64,000 nt of DNA, taken from the NCBI RefSeq assembly GCF_000734895.2, contig NZ_CP011382.1, forward strand, positions 3,450,700-3,514,699, given 5' to 3'. The translations under genes and the position numbers were made by a program. Below, piece after piece: positions 36,214 through 46,165 of this stretch (the stretch's first letter is position 1; each line of letters opens with the position of its first letter). The DNA comes from Calothrix sp. 336/3 (GTDB lineage Bacteria > Cyanobacteriota > Cyanobacteriia > Cyanobacteriales > Nostocaceae). The notes beneath the pieces were generated by a model, which was not told the DNA's origin, ran no database searches, and saw only the letters and a program-made list of their open reading frames with translations.

Positions 36214-37935
36214 ATGGAGATGAATTCATCAGAATTAATCGCAGATTTATCACAGTCTTGTTGGCAAGATGCAGAGGTTAGGATTGATGCACAACCATTC
36301 CATCCCCAGATGGATGATATTTATGGTGATGGGGAAGCATCTCTCTTCTTTGTGGTTGATGTTTTCGGAGATAGAGAATTTCGTTATCTAGGAATTGATA
36401 CGAATCATGCCAGTTGGCGGAGTTTGAATACAGAAGAGGTACAGAATAAAACTCCAGAGGATATTTTTGCACCTATTGATGCTGCCCAGGTGAGACAACA
36501 TTATTTAGATTGTGTCAGTCATGGACAAACTATTGTCTATGAAGAATGTTTGCGGTTGCAAGGAATGCTGACATGGTGGCAAACAACACTGACACCTTTA
36601 CAGGATGAAAACTCACGTATTTATCGTTTGATTGGTAGTAGTGTTGATATTACCCAGAGTAAGCAAACTTCTAAAGCACAATTACAGCAACAAATTTACT
36701 TGTGGCAGAGAAGCCATAAATATACAGAACATCTCAGTAATATTATTGAAGTTCTTCGCGATAATTTAGATGTAAATCAGGCTTTATCTATAGTTCTGCA
36801 ACAGCTAGCTCAGTTATTCACAGGAGAAAGGTGTTACATCGAACTATACGACAGGGCTATGAGTCAAGTGGCGATCGCCTACGAATATAGCAAGATTTCT
36901 TCCCCCAACCCAGAAACCCCGAAAACCATTGGTGACTTTGCAGATATTTATCAACCACTGTTACAAAAAAAACCTTTACAACTCAGGGAGGTGTTACGTA
37001 ATTGGCATCCCCAAGTTTTAATCGTCAATCAACTAGCTTGTCCCATTTTCGATGCTCAGGGAATGATTGGTAATCTTTGGTTGGTGAGAAATACCCAAAA
37101 AGAGTGGGATATTACCGAAATTAATTTAGTGCAACAAGTCGCAAACCAATGCGCGATCGCTCTCCGCAAATCTGAATTTATGGCGATCGTCAAACATCAA
37201 TCCCAGGAATTAGGAACCCTAGAGCATCTCAAAAACGAATTTCTCCGCACCCTTTCCCATGAATTACGTACTCCCATCACCAGCATTAGTTTAGCAGTAC
37301 AAACTTTAGAAACTGTTCTCAGACACCAAGGGGTTTTAGAGCAAGATATTGTCCCCCAACTGTTACAAATTTTACATACCGAATGTCATCGAGAAAGTAA
37401 GCTCATCAATGATTTGCTGACTCTCACCTATTTAGAAGCGGAGGTAGAAGCAGTAACATTAATAACCATTGATATTCACACTTGGCTACCACCCATCGTT
37501 GAATCCTTCCGTCAAGTGGCAGACTGTCAGCAACTGAAATTAAAATTAGATATCTCCCCAGGAATACCACCCCTAGAGACGGATATTACAGATTTAGAAC
37601 GTATTTTGACAGAATTACTCCACAACGCTTGCAAGTACACCCCATCTGGCGGGTGTATTTCTGTTTCAGCTAGTGCAACTCTGGAGACTGTGAAAATCTC
37701 GGTGACTAATTCTGGTGTGGAAATACCAACCGTCGAACAGTTACGAATTTTCGAGCCTTTCTATCGTATCCCCCAGCGTGACCCTTGGAAATATAGTGGT
37801 ACTGGTTTAGGTTTAGCTTTGGTGAAAAAACTAGTTAAACATCTTGGGGCAAAAATTGACGTTGATAGCCAAGCAGATTCTACCGCCTTCACCCTGGGAT
37901 TACCAACACAACTACACAATATCATGACGAGATAA
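36214..37935 (+). CDS. Hybrid-sensor-free histidine kinase with PAS and GAF domains
   Basis: I start at ATG 36214 (MEMNSSELIADLSQSC, 573 residues); a TTG at 36163 gives 17 more residues. A PAS-like domain (about 30-150) contains FRYLGIDTNHASWRSLN and a PAC-like end (LIGSSVDITQSK). A GAF-like domain (about 190-330) contains FTGERCYIELYDRAMSQVAIAYEY. Then HisKA has the H-box FLRTLSHELRTPITSIS, with phosphoacceptor His, and a complete HATPase shows ELLHNACKYTPSGG (N-box) and GTGLGLALVKKLVKHLGA (G2). The protein is cytoplasmic, with no membrane helix, and no receiver domain is attached. No response regulator lies next to it, so it is an orphan kinase. The signal is unknown; the GAF Cys residues do not show a clear bilin-attachment motif. 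Confidence 0.85.
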   Translation: MEMNSSELIADLSQSCWQDAEVRIDAQPFHPQMDDIYGDGEASLFFVVDVFGDREFRYLGIDTNHASWRSLNTEEVQNKTPEDIFAPIDAAQVRQHYLDCVSHGQTIVYEECLRLQGMLTWWQTTLTPLQDENSRIYRLIGSSVDITQSKQTSKAQLQQQIYLWQRSHKYTEHLSNIIEVLRDNLDVNQALSIVLQQLAQLFTGERCYIELYDRAMSQVAIAYEYSKISSPNPETPKTIGDFADIYQPLLQKKPLQLREVLRNWHPQVLIVNQLACPIFDAQGMIGNLWLVRNTQKEWDITEINLVQQVANQCAIALRKSEFMAIVKHQSQELGTLEHLKNEFLRTLSHELRTPITSISLAVQTLETVLRHQGVLEQDIVPQLLQILHTECHRESKLINDLLTLTYLEAEVEAVTLITIDIHTWLPPIVESFRQVADCQQLKLKLDISPGIPPLETDITDLERILTELLHNACKYTPSGGCISVSASATLETVKISVTNSGVEIPTVEQLRIFEPFYRIPQRDPWKYSGTGLGLALVKKLVKHLGAKIDVDSQADSTAFTLGLPTQLHNIMTR

Positions 37936-37936
37936 T

Positions 37937-37974
37937 TGGCTTATGACAAGATGAGTGGCTTATGACAAGATGAG
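37937..37974. repeat. Two tandem copies of a 19-bp unit
   Basis: The 19-base unit TGGCTTATGACAAGATGAG occurs twice in direct succession, just after the kinase stop codon, and then runs into a HIP1 site. It is too short to call functional. Confidence 0.85.
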
Positions 37975-38223
37975 TGGCGATCGCCTGATTGCCTTCACAC
38001 TTAGTCAAATTAGAGAATGGGCAACTTTTCTCCAGATTTGACTGTCAAATTTCTGAGAGGAGATAACGGCAAATTATCACTGAATCCCATACTTAAATCC
38101 TTGATGAGGCGAAATTTACCCAACTAAATAGTATTCATCAAAATTTAATTAAAACCAGTCTATTCTATCCGTAATTTAAAAAAAATTAAGTAATAATACA
38201 TTTAATTACCTCGGCATATTCCC

Positions 38224-39837
38224 ATGTATTCCCTATTAAATGTAATCATCAAAAAAAGAGGATTTTATAAAATTCTCTTCATATTTTCTATCATTACAGT
38301 TATTTTCCTTGATGGCATATTTGGACTTGCTTATAGTCAAGTAACTCCAGCAAAAACGCCTCTACCAATCACCTTACCCCTTTCTACCCGTAAAGCCAAA
38401 ATTATTGATGCCCAAGGAAAAACTATATTGCTTAGGGGAGTTAACTGGTTTGGAATGGAAACAGCATCCCATGTACCCCATGGCTTATGGGCAAGGGATT
38501 ACAAAGAAATGTTGGCACAAATTAAAAGTTTAGGGTACAACTTCATCCGTTTACCTTATTCCGTTGCCGGATTACGTTCTTCCAATATATCAAGTGTTGA
38601 TTTTCGCATTGGTAGCAACAAAGAACTTGAGGGCAAAACTCCATTAGAAGTCATGGATGCCGTAATTCAAGCAGCAGCAGAGCAAGGATTACTCATACTT
38701 TTAGATAGCCATCGTCTCAACGATGAACGTATCCCCGAATTATGGTACGGTGATGGTTTCACCGAAACAGATTGGATTGATACCTGGAAAATGCTCGCAG
38801 AAAGGTACAAAAATCAAGCAAATGTCATTGGTGCAGACTTAAAAAATGAACCCCATGGTAAAGCTAGCTGGGGTACAGGAAACCGACTCACGGATTGGCG
38901 ACTAGCTGCGGAAAAAGCAGGAAATGCAATTTTGGCAATTAATCCCCATTGGTTAATCGTTGTTGAAGGAGTCGAAAAAAATGTTCCCCAACAAAAACAG
39001 CAGAATTATTGGCATGGAGGCAATTTAGAAGGAGTAAAAAGATTTCCTGTCAGATTATCCCGTCGCCATAAATTAGTTTATTCCCCCCATGAATACGGTG
39101 CCGGAGTCTATCCCATGCCCTATTTTAGTGATAAACAATTTCCCAAAAATTTAACCCAACGCTGGCAAATAGGCTTTAATTACATCGCCAGTCAAAATAT
39201 TGCTCCCATCCTAGTAGGTGAATTTGGTGGTAGGCAAATAGATAATAATTCTCCAGAAGGGATTTGGCAAAATAAATTCATCAAATTTATCCGTCAGCAA
39301 CACCTCAGCTTTGCCTACTGGAGTTGGAACCCTAACAGCCAAGATACTGGAGGAATTCTATTAGAAAATTGGCAAGCAATCGATGAGCCAAAACAACAGT
39401 TAATTTCCCAACTATTACCAGTTAAATTTACTGCATCACCTGCTCCATCCCCATCTCCAATTCCCAGAGAGGCATCTAAACCAGAAAATAATCTTTCTCC
39501 TCGCCTACCTACACCTACAAGCAATTCCCTAAAATCCCTACAAGTAGCTACAAATATTTATTCTGATTGGCAAACTGGATTTTGTGTGAATTTCCAAGTC
39601 AAAAATGCTAGCAATAAATCTATCAAAAAATGGCAAATTTTGTTTAAGATGAAGCAAGCAGCAATTAATAATTCTTGGAATGGTAATTTTCTGCAACAGA
39701 AGACAAATCAATATCTTGTCACACCTCAATCATGGGCAGAAGTAATTGACTCTCAACAACAACGAGAAATGGGTTTCTGTGCAAATAAGTTGGGTTCAGA
39801 CTATAAACCAACCCAGGTAGAAATAACTGGCAGCTAA
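38224..39837 (+). CDS. Secreted GH5 endoglucanase with C-terminal CBM2-like domain
   Basis: This 537-residue protein has an N-terminal membrane or signal segment (FYKILFIFSIITVIFLDGIF, likely cut after LAYSQ near residue 39). The catalytic (beta/alpha)8 domain of glycoside hydrolase family 5 (about 60-390) follows: ILLRGVNWFGME opens it, LKNEPHGKASWG holds the acid/base Glu, and ILVGEFGGRQ holds the nucleophile Glu. A Pro/Ser/Thr linker (about 400-440) follows, and then a domain of about 100 residues with FCVNFQVKNASNKSIKKWQILF and MGFCANKLG. Its paired Cys match a family 2 carbohydrate-binding module. It should cut beta-1,4-glucans outside the cell. It may act on the organism's own extracellular cellulose, which is inferred. 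Preceding noncoding DNA spans 288 bp. Confidence 0.88.
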   Translation: MYSLLNVIIKKRGFYKILFIFSIITVIFLDGIFGLAYSQVTPAKTPLPITLPLSTRKAKIIDAQGKTILLRGVNWFGMETASHVPHGLWARDYKEMLAQIKSLGYNFIRLPYSVAGLRSSNISSVDFRIGSNKELEGKTPLEVMDAVIQAAAEQGLLILLDSHRLNDERIPELWYGDGFTETDWIDTWKMLAERYKNQANVIGADLKNEPHGKASWGTGNRLTDWRLAAEKAGNAILAINPHWLIVVEGVEKNVPQQKQQNYWHGGNLEGVKRFPVRLSRRHKLVYSPHEYGAGVYPMPYFSDKQFPKNLTQRWQIGFNYIASQNIAPILVGEFGGRQIDNNSPEGIWQNKFIKFIRQQHLSFAYWSWNPNSQDTGGILLENWQAIDEPKQQLISQLLPVKFTASPAPSPSPIPREASKPENNLSPRLPTPTSNSLKSLQVATNIYSDWQTGFCVNFQVKNASNKSIKKWQILFKMKQAAINNSWNGNFLQQKTNQYLVTPQSWAEVIDSQQQREMGFCANKLGSDYKPTQVEITGS

Positions 39838-39927
39838 TTTATTGATACAAATGACTATTTTATTAAGGAGGTAGATAAAATACTCGGAATCTTTGCAATG
39901 ATGTTGATATCTAGTTCATCTGAACCA

Positions 39928-39960
39928 TAAAAAAACCCGATTCCTTCAAGAAACCGGGTT
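39928..39960 (-). terminator. Rho-independent terminator after rpoC2
   Basis: Read on the minus strand, AACCCGGTTTCTTGAAGGAA forms the left arm and loop, and TCGGGTT the right arm. It is followed by TTTTTTATGG. The stem (AACCCG/CGGGTT plus three inner pairs) and T-run lie 42 bases after the rpoC2 stop and end the rpo operon. Confidence 0.85.
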
Positions 39961-40001
39961 GATAATTATCAATGCAGAGGCAAATTTACCTCCCTCAATC
40001 C

Positions 40002-43000
40002 TTAATCATCATCAAAATCATCTTCATCATCGTCACCATCATCACCATCGTCATCATCGTAGTCTTCTTCATCAATGAGATCGCTGACTTCACCAGCAAT
40101 TAAATCCTCATCATCATCTAAGATAGAACCACTACGTTTGACGCTACCGCCATAATTACCCTCGACAATGGGTGCAACCTCTAAATTGTAGTTGCGAGCT
40201 GTGCGGTCATCCAGTACCATGTCCAAGGGGTCATCAACCTCATCTAGGACATTACTATTCATCACATCGGTATAGTCATCGACGATACCAGGCTCATCGT
40301 AAGTATTGTAGCCCGTACCCGCAGGAATCAAGCGTCCAATAATTACGTTTTCCTTCAAACCACGTAGCCAGTCTGACTTCCCTTCAATAGCTGCTTCTGT
40401 TAAGACACGGGTGGTTTCTTGGAAAGATGCCGCAGAGATAAAGCTATCGGTATTTAAAGATGCTTTGGTAATACCGAGAAGTACGGGGGTATATTGTGCC
40501 CGTGCCCCACCAGTAATTGCCATCGCTTCATTCACCTGTTCAATTTGTCGTAGCTCTACCAACTCACCAGGAAGCATAGTGGTATCACCACCATCATCTA
40601 CCCGGACTTTGTTAGTCATTTGGCGGACGATAACTTCAATATGTTTGTCGGCGATATCAATCCCTTGGGACTGGTAAACAGATTGGACTTCGTTAACTAG
40701 GAAGGTTTGGACTTTTTGTAATGCGTGGCTAGCACAGGCATAGATACCATCCTCAGAACCCAAGTTAAAGAATGTTTCCAGGATTTCATGGGGATTAGAT
40801 GGACCATCAGTCAGGGTATCACCTGCATCGATGTGGGCACCATCCGGGAATATCAGGTTTTGTCCAGGTCCGAGGGTATAGTCTGTGACTACGCCGTTAG
40901 ATTCGATGATTTTGGCAGCGATCGCCTCATCGCCATCACCATAAACAACCTTCAACTCTCCGCTACGTTTTGCTAAAAGACAAGCTTCCTTGGGCTTCCG
41001 TGCTTCCAGAAGTTCTTCAATTCTCGGCAAACCTTGGATGATGTCTCCAGTTTTGGCGCGTTCAAACACCAGCAGTACCAGGTTATCACCCCGTTGTACT
41101 AAGTCTCCATCTTCTACCTGTAAAACTGCCCCTGGGCTGACGCGATAGGGACGACCAAGACGCACGGTGACACTGTAGTTTTGAGTTGCCAGTGCCCCTT
41201 CTTCGGTAGTGGATGCAGTCCCTGGACTCTTGACTTCCACAACTTGCCCTGATTCCTCAGCAAACACACCAGGGAGAATTTCCGTACCCGCAACAATTAA
41301 CTCACCAACTTTCACCCGAGGTTGGGCATTGGCTTGTTTTCTGACTAAATCCTGTTGACGTAGTACTAGGCAACGTCGGACATTCTCACTTCCTTTTTGT
41401 ACCCCTCGCACAATTCCCCCTTCCTTACAGAGGATTTGTGTACGAGCAACCACTGCTCCCGGAGCGATGGTATCACCATCTTGAACTTCCAAGTTAGTTT
41501 GGGTACTGCCTTGGGTGGCATCTGCGGTGATATCTCGACGTAAAATCAAGGACTCCAGAATTACCAACTGTAAACGTTGAACTTCGGAATTCTCGGTATC
41601 TGGAACCAATTCAATATCAGCCGCTAGGGGAGAAGTGTTGTGGTCTTGTTCCCCTTCCTGTTCAATTTCTAATACTAACTGTGTCCGTAAAAGTTCTACC
41701 CCTTCCACTGATTTCACACGTTCGGAATCTTTGTAGGGTAGTCTTTGTACTGCCCGCATTTGAATCGAACGTCCTGTTTGCTGACTTACAGAAGTAGTAG
41801 AAGGCACATCAGGACTAGTGGGTACGGCAAATTCAACCACAGGACGACTGATCAGCGCTGGACCTTCGGGAGTTTCCACATATTGGATATACCGCAATTC
41901 GGTGACTGTCTGCCCTAATAATTCTTCCCCTGCTTGCACAAAGGTATTATCTTTGCTCATCACAGCTTCGGGGTCATCCACCATGAGCAATTCACCGGGC
42001 TTAATCACTACTTCCCGCAGAATATCGTTTTTCTGAGTGACTTCTACTACGCCACTGTTCTGACAGAAAATGTCTTTGACGACTTCATCCCCAGCATTGA
42101 CGTATTGACCATCCTCTACCAACAACAGGGAGATATCTTTGTTGACTTCGTGACTTTCTTCGGGAATCCAAAGTAAGGTTCCGCCCTGCACGACTTCATA
42201 GCCCTGTTTTGCTTTACCCTTCTTCTGAACTTCCACACCTGCAAACTTCAGCATCCCCCCTGTAGTGGTGCGGTAGCGGTCATCAATTAATTCAGCAACT
42301 ACTTGACCATTTTGCACTTTCGTGCCTGGAGTTGCTCGAAGGTTGAAGACTTGGTTATTGCCAGTGGTGACGAGGTAGTTGTTGCGACCTTGGGTGCTCT
42401 GGGCGGTGACAGTAGCTTGGTCAAGAACAACGGAGGCAGTGATAATTTCAATTTCTCTGGTGGATTTGCCAGGGGTAGCTTCTGGTAGGCGCACAACACC
42501 ACCATGTAATGTAGTGAGCTTGGTTTCTGCTAGGACTCCATTACTACTGATGCGATCGCCATTCTTGACGACTAATTCTGCACCAGGGGGCAAGTTATAA
42601 ACTTCTCCTCCCAAAATCCAAATCAAACCACCTCTAGCAGCTGTGGTTGTGGTGTTACCTTGGCGATCGGTTTTTTGTTCTGCCACCACATCAGCGAATT
42701 TAACTTCCCCTGCGAGGTCAGAAGCTACATCCTTCACAGCTTTTTCTGTGTTGACGCGGGTAGTTCGTCCACCGAGGGCAACCTCAGCGATTAACTGACC
42801 CTGTTTCACCTTTTGACTGTCGGTAATGTATAAAGTTGAACCTTGGGTAACGGAAATATCCTCAGCTTTTTTCCCCGCTTCTGTGGGTTCAATGGTGATA
42901 TGACCATTCATTTCGATGTAGAGAGCATCTTCCCCATGACGGGTTCGGAAGGGTCTTGTGCGTAGACGTTTGGGGAATTTCACTACACAGTCCATTTCGG

Positions 43001-44066
43001 CTCGCACCTGTTTTGCGACTTCCCCGGTGAATACACCTCCTGTGTGGAAAGTCCGCATGGTGAGTTGGGTACCTGGTTCCCCAATACTTTGAGCGGCAAT
43101 AATTCCCACCGCTTCGCCCAAGTCTACCATCTTGGCATGGGCTAGACTCCAGCCATAACAATGTTGGCAGACACTGCGAGCTGCTTCACAGGTGAGCGGC
43201 GATCGCACAACAACTTCCTCAACTCCTGCCTTTTCAATGGCGATCGCCAAGTCATCGCAAACAGGAGTATTTCTGGCAGCAATTAATTCCCCTGTTTCTG
43301 GATGTACAACATCGACGTTGATAACTCTCCCCACCAAACGGGTTGACAACTTAATTAAAATCTTACTTCCTTCAGTCATCGCCCGTAGGGGAATACCGCG
43401 AGTTGTTCCGCAGTCAAATTCCCGAATAATCACATCCTGGGAAACGTCCACCAAACGTCGGGTTAAGTAACCAGAGTCTGCCGTCCGTAGCGCCGTATCT
43501 ACCAGACCTTTCCGCGCTCCATAGGATGAAATAATATACTCAGTAACCGTTAAGCCTTCTCGAAAGTTGGTTTTAATCGGTAAGTCAATGATTTCCCCTT
43601 GGGGGTCAGCCATCAATCCCCGCATTCCTACTAACTGCCGCACCTGGGAAATGTTTCCCCGCGCTCCAGAGAATGCCATCATGTACACGGAATTCAGGGG
43701 ATTTGTCTTCTTGAAGTGAGTCACCACCTCATCTTTGAGCGCTTCCGAGGTTCCATTCCAAGTATCAATTACCTTTTGGAAGCGTTCTACCTCAGTAATT
43801 TCACCACGTTGATAACGCTCTTGGGTGGCTTGAATCTCCGCTTCTGCGGCATCTAAAAGATTGCGCTTGGAGGGAGGAACCATCAAATCATCCACACTGA
43901 TGGATACACCAGCTCTAGTCGCATAGCGGAAACCTAAATCCTTCAGCTTATCCGCCATTACCGCAGTCCGCGCCGTTCCATAATTTGTAAACGACCAGGA
44001 AATTAAATTTCTCAGTTGACCTTTGTCAACGACGCGATTGCGAAAAATATGCTTTTCGTTAGTCAT
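40002..44066 (-). CDS. rpoC2: RNA polymerase beta'' subunit RpoC2
   Basis: This 1354-residue C-terminal half of the split beta' subunit is as in all cyanobacteria and plastids. N-terminal motifs include [20 protein letters not shown] and [29 protein letters not shown], part of the trigger-loop/bridge-helix surroundings. A zinc-ribbon-like [14 protein letters not shown] precedes [29 protein letters not shown] large insertion (about 350-1030) of beta-hybrid sandwich-barrel repeats follows; this SI3 insert is enlarged in cyanobacteria. The C-terminal domain ([25 protein letters not shown], then [14 protein letters not shown]) is followed by an acidic tail ([18 protein letters not shown]). It is the last gene of rpsT-tatD-rpoB-rpoC1-rpoC2; the 97-bp gap from rpoC1 contains TAATTGGT repeats. 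Confidence 0.98.
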   Translation of the reverse strand: MTNEKHIFRNRVVDKGQLRNLISWSFTNYGTARTAVMADKLKDLGFRYATRAGVSISVDDLMVPPSKRNLLDAAEAEIQATQERYQRGEITEVERFQKVIDTWNGTSEALKDEVVTHFKKTNPLNSVYMMAFSGARGNISQVRQLVGMRGLMADPQGEIIDLPIKTNFREGLTVTEYIISSYGARKGLVDTALRTADSGYLTRRLVDVSQDVIIREFDCGTTRGIPLRAMTEGSKILIKLSTRLVGRVINVDVVHPETGELIAARNTPVCDDLAIAIEKAGVEEVVVRSPLTCEAARSVCQHCYGWSLAHAKMVDLGEAVGIIAAQSIGEPGTQLTMRTFHTGGVFTGEVAKQVRAEMDCVVKFPKRLRTRPFRTRHGEDALYIEMNGHITIEPTEAGKKAEDISVTQGSTLYITDSQKVKQGQLIAEVALGGRTTRVNTEKAVKDVASDLAGEVKFADVVAEQKTDRQGNTTTTAARGGLIWILGGEVYNLPPGAELVVKNGDRISSNGVLAETKLTTLHGGVVRLPEATPGKSTREIEIITASVVLDQATVTAQSTQGRNNYLVTTGNNQVFNLRATPGTKVQNGQVVAELIDDRYRTTTGGMLKFAGVEVQKKGKAKQGYEVVQGGTLLWIPEESHEVNKDISLLLVEDGQYVNAGDEVVKDIFCQNSGVVEVTQKNDILREVVIKPGELLMVDDPEAVMSKDNTFVQAGEELLGQTVTELRYIQYVETPEGPALISRPVVEFAVPTSPDVPSTTSVSQQTGRSIQMRAVQRLPYKDSERVKSVEGVELLRTQLVLEIEQEGEQDHNTSPLAADIELVPDTENSEVQRLQLVILESLILRRDITADATQGSTQTNLEVQDGDTIAPGAVVARTQILCKEGGIVRGVQKGSENVRRCLVLRQQDLVRKQANAQPRVKVGELIVAGTEILPGVFAEESGQVVEVKSPGTASTTEEGALATQNYSVTVRLGRPYRVSPGAVLQVEDGDLVQRGDNLVLLVFERAKTGDIIQGLPRIEELLEARKPKEACLLAKRSGELKVVYGDGDEAIAAKIIESNGVVTDYTLGPGQNLIFPDGAHIDAGDTLTDGPSNPHEILETFFNLGSEDGIYACASHALQKVQTFLVNEVQSVYQSQGIDIADKHIEVIVRQMTNKVRVDDGGDTTMLPGELVELRQIEQVNEAMAITGGARAQYTPVLLGITKASLNTDSFISAASFQETTRVLTEAAIEGKSDWLRGLKENVIIGRLIPAGTGYNTYDEPGIVDDYTDVMNSNVLDEVDDPLDMVLDDRTARNYNLEVAPIVEGNYGGSVKRSGSILDDDEDLIAGEVSDLIDEEDYDDDDGDDGDDDEDDFDDD

Positions 44067-44163
44067 TTTGTCATTAGTCCCTTAGTCATGAGGAATTGGT
44101 AATTGGTTACAGGTAATTGGTCACAGAGATTTTAGTTATTGCCCGTGACCCATTAACCATTAC
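44067..44163. repeat. Short degenerate repeats between rpoC1 and rpoC2
   Basis: On the plus strand the gap has GGTAATTGGTTACAGGTAAT followed by TGGTCACAG, and then CCCATTAACCATTACC. These echo the CCCATCACCCATTACC string before rpoC1 (about 46145-46160). Confidence 0.5.
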
Positions 44164-46041
44164 CTAACTTGCTAGTGCTTCCTGAATCGCTTTGTTGTAA
44201 ATTACGCGACCTGGTGTAGTGCGAATATACTGAGAAAGAAGATTTCCTTGACTGTCTTCCCTAACGCGACGGTATTTGTACAGCTTGGTGACGGTACCAT
44301 CTTCGTTTTTGGTTTCTTCCACAACTTGGGTGTCTGGTTCTGGAGATTCAACTTCTCCATCGAATCGCACGTAAATATAGGCGTGCAAATCAACATTTTG
44401 TTGCTCGAACGCCATAATCACATCGTCTAGAGAAGCGAAGTACCGACCTGCGCCTTTTGTTGCCCCAGGATTTTCGGCTGTCAGGTAATATGCTCCTAAC
44501 ACCATATCTTGGCTGGGTGTGACAATTGGTCTACCTGTCGCTGGGGAGAGAATATTATTGGATGCCAGCATTAACAAACGGGCTTCTGCCTGGGATTCCA
44601 AGGATAGGGGTACGTGTACCGCCATTTGGTCTCCGTCAAAGTCAGCGTTAAATGCTGGACAAACTAGGGGATGTAATTGAATGGCTCGCCCTTCCACCAA
44701 AATAGGCTCAAACGCTTGTATCCCTAAACGGTGCAGGGTGGGTGCCCGGTTGAGTAACACGGGGTGTCCTTCAATCACTTCTTCCAAAACATCCCAAACA
44801 CTGGGGTCAGAACGGGAAATTAATTTTTTCGCAGCCTTGATATTATTCACCATGCCACTGCGAATCAAGCGATTAATCACAAATGGTTGGAATAATTCAA
44901 TTGCCATTTCCCTAGGCAAACCACACTGGTGGATATGCAATTTTGGACCGACAACAATTACCGATCGCCCTGAGTAGTCTACCCGTTTACCCAGGAGGTT
45001 TTGCCGGAACCGCCCCTGTTTCCCTTCAATAATGTCAGACAGGGATTTTAAAGGACGATTATTTGCTCCAACTACAGTTCGTCCTCGACGACCATTATCA
45101 ATCAAAGCATCCACTGCTTCTTGCAACATCCGCTTCTCGTTGCGGACAATAATCTCTGGCGCCAGAATTTCCTGTAAGCGAGCTAGACGATTATTCCGGT
45201 TAATTACCCGGCGATACAAGTCATTCAAATCACTGGTAGCAAAACGTCCCCCATCTAATTGCACCATGGGACGTAAATCTGGAGGAATTACAGGAATGAC
45301 TGTCATCACCATCCATTCTGGTTTGGAACCTGTGGCAATGAAGTTATCAATTACCCGCAACCGCTTAATTAACTTCGCCCGTTTTTGACCTTTGGCGTTG
45401 CCAATTTCTTCCCGCAGAGTTTCTGCTTCTTGCTCCAGTTGAATATCAGCCAGCAGACGCAATAACGCTTCTGCACCAATACCAACTTCCACTCCAATCA
45501 ATTGGGAGTCTTCGCTATAAATTTGGTCTTCAATTTCTAACCACTGGTCTTCGCTCAGTAATTGCTTGTAACTTAAAGTCTCTGCATTCCCAGGACTGAG
45601 AACCACATAGGAGTTGAAGTAAACTATTTGTTCTACATCCCGCAAGGGCATATCTAGGAGAATCGCAATATAGCTGGGAATCCCTTTGAGATACCAAACG
45701 TGGGCGACTGGTGCTGCCAGTTTGATGTAACCCATACGGTGACGACGTACCCGTGACTCTGTCACTTCTACGCCACAACGCTCACAGACAATTCCACGAT
45801 GGCGTACTCTCTTATACTTACCACAGTGACATTCCCAGTCCTTTGCAGGACCGAAAATCCGCTCACAGAACAAGCCATCCATCTCTGGCTTTAATGTCCG
45901 GTAGTTAATTGTCTCTGGCTTGGTAACTTCACCGACTACCTGACCATTAGGTAAAGTCCGCTCTCCCCACTGACGAATTCTTTCTGGGGAAGCCAAACCA
46001 ATTTTTACATAGTCAAACTGATTATTTTGGGCAGTTCTCAT
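44164..46041 (-). CDS. rpoC1: RNA polymerase gamma subunit RpoC1
   Basis: This 625-residue N-terminal part of beta' carries the zinc-binding cysteines [23 protein letters not shown] (about 70-90). Conserved contacts follow: [18 protein letters not shown], the bridge to sigma; [23 protein letters not shown]; and [33 protein letters not shown] (about 464-480) coordinates the catalytic magnesium with three Asp. The end ([18 protein letters not shown]) marks the natural break where RpoC2 takes over as a separate chain. It sits between rpoB (124 bp gap) and rpoC2 (97 bp gap) in the conserved operon, where both gaps carry CATTACC-type short repeats. Confidence 0.98.
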   Translation of the reverse strand: MRTAQNNQFDYVKIGLASPERIRQWGERTLPNGQVVGEVTKPETINYRTLKPEMDGLFCERIFGPAKDWECHCGKYKRVRHRGIVCERCGVEVTESRVRRHRMGYIKLAAPVAHVWYLKGIPSYIAILLDMPLRDVEQIVYFNSYVVLSPGNAETLSYKQLLSEDQWLEIEDQIYSEDSQLIGVEVGIGAEALLRLLADIQLEQEAETLREEIGNAKGQKRAKLIKRLRVIDNFIATGSKPEWMVMTVIPVIPPDLRPMVQLDGGRFATSDLNDLYRRVINRNNRLARLQEILAPEIIVRNEKRMLQEAVDALIDNGRRGRTVVGANNRPLKSLSDIIEGKQGRFRQNLLGKRVDYSGRSVIVVGPKLHIHQCGLPREMAIELFQPFVINRLIRSGMVNNIKAAKKLISRSDPSVWDVLEEVIEGHPVLLNRAPTLHRLGIQAFEPILVEGRAIQLHPLVCPAFNADFDGDQMAVHVPLSLESQAEARLLMLASNNILSPATGRPIVTPSQDMVLGAYYLTAENPGATKGAGRYFASLDDVIMAFEQQNVDLHAYIYVRFDGEVESPEPDTQVVEETKNEDGTVTKLYKYRRVREDSQGNLLSQYIRTTPGRVIYNKAIQEALAS

Positions 46042-46165
46042 ATCGATTTTCAGTTTTAGATATTTGATTTGGTCATAGCAACTGGGATGTCCAGGAAGAA
46101 GGGGGAAGGGAAAAGAGGCTAGGATTTTTCCTATTAACTCTTAACCCATCACCCATTACCTCCTC

